27,185 nucleotides of DNA. Source: an uncultured Candidatus Saccharibacteria bacterium. Lineage in GTDB: Bacteria; Patescibacteriota; Saccharimonadia; Saccharimonadales; Saccharimonadaceae. Shown here piece by piece: positions 23,925 to 27,185 of this stretch; positions within the stretch are counted from its first letter, which is position 1, and each line of letters begins with the position of its first letter. The notes under the pieces are model-generated. The model saw nothing but the letters and a program-made list of their open reading frames with translations. It did not search any database and was not told the DNA's origin. Position numbers and translations under genes: made by a program. Location of the stretch: NCBI GenBank assembly GCA_938036625.1, contig CALHQH010000002.1, positions 1 to 27,185 on the forward strand, read 5' to 3'.

Positions 23925-24260
23925 ATGCTCGCAATTCGTTTGCAACGTCTTGGCCGCAAAGCCTACCCAGTGTACCGGCTCGCCGTACAAGAGGCTCAGC
24001 GCCACCCATCAAGCGGCCGTGTAGTGGCCTATGTTGGCAACTACAACCCGCACACCAAAGAGGCTCATATCAATACCGAGCTTGCCCAGAAGTATCTTGA
24101 TAATGGTGCCCAGCCGACACCACGTGTGGTCAAGCTGTTGGCTGCTGCTGGTGTATCGCTGCCAAAGTGGGTTAAACAGCCCGCTGGCGACAAGCACAAG
24201 GCAGTCCGCAACCCAGAGAAGCTGCGCAAGCATCAGCCGAAGGAAGAGGCGGAGGCTTAA
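23925..24260 (+). CDS. rpsP: Ribosomal protein bS16
   Basis: A 111 aa small-subunit protein needed for 30S assembly. It starts MLAIRLQRLGRKAYPVYRLAVQEA and contains the S16 block GRVVAYVGNYNPHTKEAHINTE followed by KYLDNGAQPTPRVVKLLAAAGV. The C-terminal extension is Lys/Glu-rich, longer than in E. coli (82 aa). AAAAGGAAG about 9 nt upstream of the ATG fits. It is followed by its own terminator, so it is not co-transcribed with khpA as in many bacteria. Confidence 0.96.
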   Translation: MLAIRLQRLGRKAYPVYRLAVQEAQRHPSSGRVVAYVGNYNPHTKEAHINTELAQKYLDNGAQPTPRVVKLLAAAGVSLPKWVKQPAGDKHKAVRNPEKLRKHQPKEEAEA

Positions 24261-24285
24261 AGCGACTCTCTCATATAAGCATAGC

Positions 24286-24314
24286 AACTGCTCCGCGTAT
24301 CGTGGAGCAGTTTT
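24286..24314 (+). terminator. Terminator after rpsP
   Basis: A 9 bp stem AACTGCTCC/GGAGCAGTT with a 9 nt loop, running into TTTT. Confidence 0.8.
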
Positions 24315-24328
24315 GTAATTATTAGTAT

Positions 24329-24337
24329 TGTTATAAT
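24329..24337 (+). promoter_or_regulatory. Orphan extended -10 promoter
   Basis: TGT-TATAAT, a perfect hexamer, just after the rpsP terminator and about 290 nt before khpA. It either gives khpA a long leader or drives a small RNA or peptide. Confidence 0.45.
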
Positions 24338-24342
24338 CTGAA

Positions 24343-24471
24343 TTGCAAAAATATCGATTCGCTTGGTCTCTACCTATCGCTACTTTTCTTAGGAATGCTG
24401 CGAGAGTTGATATTCCTCACTGCTACCCCAACCAGAGCCAGAAATCGGCTGCCTCAATCTATTTTATCTGA
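24343..24471 (+). CDS. Possible leaderless small ORF, 42 codons
   Basis: A TTG codon 5 nt after the TATAAT at 24332-24337 opens a 42-codon frame that ends in TGA. The peptide begins MQKYRFAWSLPIATFLRNAA and has no recognised family. An open frame of this length arises often by chance, so the case rests only on promoter spacing. The remainder of 24315-24622 shows no other gene. Confidence 0.2.
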   Translation: MQKYRFAWSLPIATFLRNAARVDIPHCYPNQSQKSAASIYFI

Positions 24472-24557
24472 ATGTAGCCCTGGAAGAGGTAACGCAAGAG
24501 AAGAGAAGGCTCAGCGTATAGCTGCGCGCGCTGTATGTTGGTAGAATCCAGCCGGTA

Positions 24558-24566
24558 TGCTACAAT
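24558..24566 (+). promoter_or_regulatory. Extended -10 promoter of khpA
   Basis: TGC-TACAAT with a leader of about 50 nt containing AAGGAGGG. A second extended -10, TGG-TAGAAT (24539-24547), lies just upstream. Confidence 0.5.
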
Positions 24567-24622
24567 GAAAGCACAATCACAATAAATCTGAATGACAGCA
24601 TAAGGAGGGAAAGAAGAAAGCT

Positions 24623-25003
24623 ATGGCGACAATTGATCAACAGTTTGTCGAATATGTCGTAAAGTCGCTGGTAGAGCATCCAGACGACGTGGTGGTCGAT
24701 CGGGTGATCGACGAGAAGGGTGTGCTACTGACACTCACCGTCAATCCGGAGGATCTCGGCCGTGTGATTGGCCGGCGGGGCAGTACGGCGCAGAGTTTGC
24801 GCACCTTGCTACGCGCGCTTGGCACGAAAAACAGTGCTCGCTACAACCTTAAGGTGGTGAACAATGATGAGCCACACACCGCAGCATCCCAGTCTGTGGA
24901 TAACTTAACCACTGATACAGTGGATAACGACGATGAGAGCGAATCGGATTTTGCAAAAAAGTCTCGCCAAGAGCTTGCAGAACTCGACGACCTTGATATA
25001 TAA
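24623..25003 (+). CDS. khpA: KH-domain RNA-binding protein KhpA
   Basis: A 126 aa protein. The first 80 residues form a type II KH domain: VEYVVKSLVEHPDDVVVDRV, LLTLTVNPEDLGRVIGRRG (the GxxG loop is G50-R-R-G53) and STAQSLRTLLRALG. KhpA, with KhpB in many Gram-positive bacteria, binds many RNAs and affects cell elongation and division. The C-terminal 45 residues are an acidic, Ser/Asp/Glu/Asn-rich tail not found in typical 75-80 aa KhpA. It lies between rpsP and trmD as in many genomes, but in a separate transcription unit. GGAGGGAAAG lies before the ATG at 24623. Confidence 0.93.
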   Translation: MATIDQQFVEYVVKSLVEHPDDVVVDRVIDEKGVLLTLTVNPEDLGRVIGRRGSTAQSLRTLLRALGTKNSARYNLKVVNNDEPHTAASQSVDNLTTDTVDNDDESESDFAKKSRQELAELDDLDI

Positions 25004-25009
25004 TACAAC

Positions 25010-25115
25010 CAGTTCAGAAACGAACTGCGAGAAAAATAAACGCTCTTTGCGAGCAAACCAACAAGGTTTGAGAGCCTTATTTGTGCAAGAAAACTGCTGT
25101 GGAGGCAGTTTTTTT
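25010..25115 (+). ncRNA. Structured khpA 3' RNA or small RNA
   Basis: After the khpA stop come three stacked hairpin candidates: CAGTTC/GAACTG; a nested pair with GCTCT/AGAGC enclosing AAACC-AACAA-GGTTT; and a terminal AAAACTGC/GCAGTTTT stem with a T-run. About 100 nt long. Could be the khpA 3' UTR or a released small RNA. No known RNA family recognised. Confidence 0.35.
25090..25115 (+). terminator. Terminator of khpA
   Basis: An 8 bp stem AAAACTGC/GCAGTTTT with a 7 nt loop, extending into a T-run (25109-25115). The following 127 bp to 25242 show no gene. Confidence 0.85.
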
Positions 25116-25242
25116 GTTGAGTGAACGTATAGCGTAGCAGAGGCTAAAGTGGTAGCTGTATGAGCTTATATAACAACGAGTTTTATATGCTATCCGGATG
25201 AAGTAGTGAGTGAGCGAGTGACGCCAAAAAGGTTCTCATATA

Positions 25243-25569
25243 CTACCGCAACCGGCTCAAGATATTCGTTAAGCCAGCAATGCCAGCAATAAGCAAAAGT
25301 AAGATGCCGATGATTACAATCAGCAAACCATAATGGGGTTGATACCTCGGTGGATTGTAGCCGTGAGTGCGGTGCGGATCGTGGCGGGTGGCTTCGGTAT
25401 CAATCGAGATATTGGCAATCGCTGGCTCCACAAGGTGTCGAGACACCGCTGCCTCACCGTCGAACTGCTCGAGGGTAATATTCTCGTTGAGCGGTGTGAT
25501 GGTCGTGCGCCGGCTTGATAGTTCGAGGCGCTGCGCGGTAGTATTGCCTGTCTCTGATCCAAAGTCCAT
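25243..25569 (-). CDS. Tail-anchored membrane protein, hypothetical
   Basis: A 108 aa product with a hydrophilic N-terminal part and a single C-terminal membrane helix (LLIVIIGILLLLIAGIAGL) followed by NILSRLR. The middle has a His/Pro/Tyr-rich linker (HDPHRTHGYNPPRYQPHY). No lipobox or signal peptide, so a tail-anchored topology with the N-terminus in the cytoplasm is likely. I start at the ATG at 25569: an extended -10, TGT-TATACT, ends 9 nt upstream, while the ATG at 25599 lies upstream of that promoter. It sits where rimM is often found in other genomes, but on the opposite strand. Function unknown. Confidence 0.6.
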   Translation of the reverse strand: MDFGSETGNTTAQRLELSSRRTTITPLNENITLEQFDGEAAVSRHLVEPAIANISIDTEATRHDPHRTHGYNPPRYQPHYGLLIVIIGILLLLIAGIAGLTNILSRLR

Positions 25570-25578
25570 AGCATAACC

Positions 25579-25587
25579 AGTATAACA
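25579..25587 (-). promoter_or_regulatory. Extended -10 promoter of the tail-anchored protein
   Basis: On the minus strand TGT-TATACT with 9 nt to the ATG at 25569; a leader of about 2-3 nt is predicted. Confidence 0.5.
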
Positions 25588-25655
25588 AACAAAAAACATA
25601 AGCGTAAAGACCTAAAAATCTCTCTCGTAATATGTTAGACGGTCTTGCAGTAATT

Positions 25656-25664
25656 TGCTACACT
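25656..25664 (+). promoter_or_regulatory. Extended -10 promoter of trmD
   Basis: TGC-TACACT, with TTAGAC 18 nt upstream of the hexamer (25635-25640) as a weak -35. The hexamer ends 7 nt before the ATG at 25672. GGGAGAG in those 7 nt would be at the 5' end of the mRNA. Confidence 0.55.
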
Positions 25665-25671
25665 GGGAGAG

Positions 25672-26328
25672 ATGAAAAAATTCCAAGTGATTAGCCTGTT
25701 TCCGGAGATGTTTGCTGGGGTGTTTGAGACTTCGATGCTGTGGAAGGCGCAGCAGCGAGGCCTGGTGGAGCTGACGACGATTGATCTGCGCCAATTTGGG
25801 CTTGGCCCACGCCGCACGGTCGACGACACGCCATATGGTGGTGGCGATGGTATGCTACTACGCGTTGAGCCGCTCTGGGAGGCAGTGCGCTACGCCAAAG
25901 AGCGTGACCCAACTGCCAAAGTGCTCATCATGACGCCGCGGGGCCAACGGTGGCATCAGGCGCTTGCGCAGCAGTATAGCCAGACCGACCATGGTTACAT
26001 CTTCATCTGTGGGCGCTACGAGGGGTACGACGAGCGAATTATGCAGGTGGTAGACCAAGCGCTCCGAGTGGGCGATTATGTTTTGACTGGCGGTGAGCTG
26101 CCCGCGATGACGATTATCGACTCGATTGTCCGACTGATCCCTGGTGTCCTTGGTGGCGAGATGAGCGCAGCGATTGAGAGCTTTAGCGATGGCCAGACAC
26201 TGGAGTTTCCGCAATACACGCGCCCAGAGGTGTGGCAGGGGTTGGCAGTACCCGAGGTATTGCTCAGTGGTCACCACGGCAAGATTGCAGCCTGGCGTGC
26301 AGAGCATTCGCTCCCAGTAGATGACTAG
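25672..26328 (+). CDS. trmD: tRNA (guanine-N1)-methyltransferase TrmD
   Basis: A 218 aa SPOUT-class methyltransferase that makes m1G37 in tRNAs with G36, including Leu and Pro tRNAs, to prevent frameshifting. Motifs in order: FQVISLFPEMF, DDTPYGGGDGMLLRVEPL, CGRYEGYDERI, and the trefoil-knot SAM-binding block GDYVLTGGELPAMTIIDSIVRLIPGVLG. The C-terminal domain has FPQYTRPEVWQGLAVPEVLLSGHHGKIAAWR. It is at the short end of the usual 220-250 aa. RimM and bL19 genes, often adjacent, are absent here. Confidence 0.97.
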   Translation: MKKFQVISLFPEMFAGVFETSMLWKAQQRGLVELTTIDLRQFGLGPRRTVDDTPYGGGDGMLLRVEPLWEAVRYAKERDPTAKVLIMTPRGQRWHQALAQQYSQTDHGYIFICGRYEGYDERIMQVVDQALRVGDYVLTGGELPAMTIIDSIVRLIPGVLGGEMSAAIESFSDGQTLEFPQYTRPEVWQGLAVPEVLLSGHHGKIAAWRAEHSLPVDD

Positions 26329-26348
26329 CCCTGTCCATGCAAAAGAAT

Positions 26349-26384
26349 CACCCGAGCATACCATAGGCACTCGGGTGTTCTGTT
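26349..26384 (+). terminator. Terminator after trmD
   Basis: An 8 bp stem CACCCGAG/CTCGGGTG with a 13 nt loop, followed by TTCTGTT. The remainder to 26530 holds a second 7 bp inverted repeat (GTTCGCT/AGCGAAC, 26446-26470) and no gene. Confidence 0.65.
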
Positions 26385-26515
26385 GTGGTGGATATATCGG
26401 AGAGCGACTGATACAAGTATGTATAAAAATGTTTATGTTTGTAACGTTCGCTTCCTCTATAGTAGCGAACATGCGGCACAAGTGCAAGGAAATACGTGTA
26501 AAACAGGGTAATATC

Positions 26516-26524
26516 TGATATGAT
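26516..26524 (+). promoter_or_regulatory. Extended -10 promoter of the four-helix membrane protein
   Basis: TGA-TATGAT followed by 6 nt (AAGGTT) and the ATG at 26531; a leaderless mRNA is predicted. Confidence 0.5.
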
Positions 26525-26530
26525 AAGGTT

Positions 26531-27028
26531 ATGAAGCAGCGTATGATTCATTTTTGGCTTGGGTTATTTCAGGCGATTTTTCCAGAGCATGTGCGGCGCG
26601 ATCCTGCGTATTGGCGGCGTCTCGCGCTTGGTATTGTCGTGACGTTTCTGGTCATCACGCAGCTGTTCACCTTTGAGAAGTTTGCTGATATTACCAGCGG
26701 GTGGCATGTGGCTGGTGGGGGAGTGGTAGCTACTCTCTTGGCTGGCTTGTTGCCGCTGCTTGAGCTGGGCAGCTTGCCATTTTTGCTCTCGATGGATATG
26801 TCGCGGGGGTCACGTCGTATTTCGCAGGCATGTTTGCTTGTCGTGAGCGCAGTGTGGTTTGGTGTGGCGCTGTGGTGTTTTCTCGCTGTGCCGATGAGCG
26901 AATCGGGCCTCTTTGGGGCGACCTTACCACTGCTCAATGGTTGGTGGACGGTAGTATTCACGGGCTTACTTGGCCTGGCGGTGGTGCTTGTGGTGCGCGA
27001 AGCAAATAGCTCAAAAATCCATTCGTAA
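26531..27028 (+). CDS. Four-helix membrane protein, hypothetical
   Basis: A 165 aa integral membrane protein with a basic, amphipathic N-terminal stretch (about residues 1-28) and four hydrophobic segments near residues 29-46, 57-88, 99-120 and 133-154. The second is long and contains GWHVAGGGVVATLLAGLLPLLE. Loops carry Arg/Ser (MDMSRGSRR). No transport or enzyme motif recognised; probably a lineage-specific membrane protein. There is no Shine-Dalgarno; the -10 ends 6 nt before the ATG. Confidence 0.7.
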   Translation: MKQRMIHFWLGLFQAIFPEHVRRDPAYWRRLALGIVVTFLVITQLFTFEKFADITSGWHVAGGGVVATLLAGLLPLLELGSLPFLLSMDMSRGSRRISQACLLVVSAVWFGVALWCFLAVPMSESGLFGATLPLLNGWWTVVFTGLLGLAVVLVVREANSSKIHS

Positions 27029-27123
27029 TTGATGAACGATCAGCCTAGGGTGCCTCAATAGTAAAAAATCGCTATTAGCTATTAATTATCACATCCCCTC
27101 CACACCCTCCGGGGAGCACCACT

Positions 27124-27185
27124 CTAGTCGGTTTTTTCGAGAGTATTAGATTTCAGTGCTGGGTCGAAATATCGCAGTCCGATCA
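27124..27185 (-). CDS. Possible C-terminal end of a gene cut by the window edge
   Basis: On the minus strand a frame enters from the right edge and reads IGLRYFDPALKSNTLEKTD before a TAG at 27126-27124. The short peptide looks protein-like but is too short to identify. The stretch 27029-27123 shows no other gene. Confidence 0.3.
   Translation of the reverse strand, partial: IGLRYFDPALKSNTLEKTD

Noticed and set aside
25858..26487. 209-codon open frame on the minus strand
   Set aside because: Antisense shadow of trmD with no recognisable domain.
1..27185. CRISPR array, insertion sequence or large repeat
   Set aside because: No regularly spaced repeats, no transposase motifs and no terminal inverted repeats were seen; the only extended similarity is between the two immunity-like proteins.
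1..27185. Alternative genetic code (TGA read as Gly)
   Set aside because: TGA ends several complete genes at family-typical lengths (nusB, rnc, the SPFH gene), so the standard bacterial code applies.

Overview
The window looks like a chromosomal segment of a streamlined, probably Patescibacteria/CPR bacterium, most likely Candidatus Saccharibacteria (TM7). This is inferred from gene content and compactness; no 16S rRNA gene is present. Genes are short and tightly packed on both strands. Core information-processing genes (typA, leuS, nusB, rnc, rpsP, rpmF, khpA, trmD) are mixed with lineage-type membrane proteins and no complete biosynthetic operon is seen. TGA is used as an ordinary stop (for example nusB and the SPFH gene), which argues against the code-25 lineages Gracilibacteria and Absconditabacteria.

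Layout: (1) 1-1960 is an AT-rich accessory stretch with a small hypothetical gene, an immunity-like protein, cutA and a two-helix membrane peptide. (2) 1973-4181 holds a GT4 glycosyltransferase and a small protein with an M16-type HxxEH motif, transcribed head-to-head. (3) 4313-7816 is typA followed by a full-length cytosolic trehalase. (4) rarA on the minus strand faces away from an SPFH protein-aminopeptidase pair. (5) 11419-13909 is a membrane/secretion cluster: holin-like protein, secG and a membrane-anchored solute-binding protein. (6) 13942-15582 carries four tRNA genes (Leu-GAG, Ala-GGC, Val-CAC, and Ala-CGC on the minus strand) around an orphan gene and a structured non-coding stretch. 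(7) 15662-20979 holds a MurF-type ligase, an anchored surface protein and leuS. (8) A second immunity-like paralog faces leuS. (9) 21892-26328 is rpmF-nusB-nudix-rnc, then rpsP, khpA and trmD as separately promoted units. (10) A four-helix membrane protein and the edge of another gene close the window.

The most coherent unexpected signal is regulatory. Many units begin with an extended -10 element (TGN followed by a TATAAT-like hexamer) and mostly have no good -35. In several of them the hexamer ends only 6-7 nt before the ATG, which predicts leaderless mRNAs. Most genes inside operons, and some genes with longer leaders, carry Shine-Dalgarno sites. Other points worth a second look are the two diverged immunity-like paralogs, the M16-like zinc-site protein, the orphan gene between tRNAs, and two structured non-coding regions ending in terminators.

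Functional links: trehalase would supply glucose from trehalose. The MurF-like ligase, GT4 enzyme, SecG and anchored proteins serve the envelope. The rpmF-to-trmD block serves ribosome and tRNA maturation.
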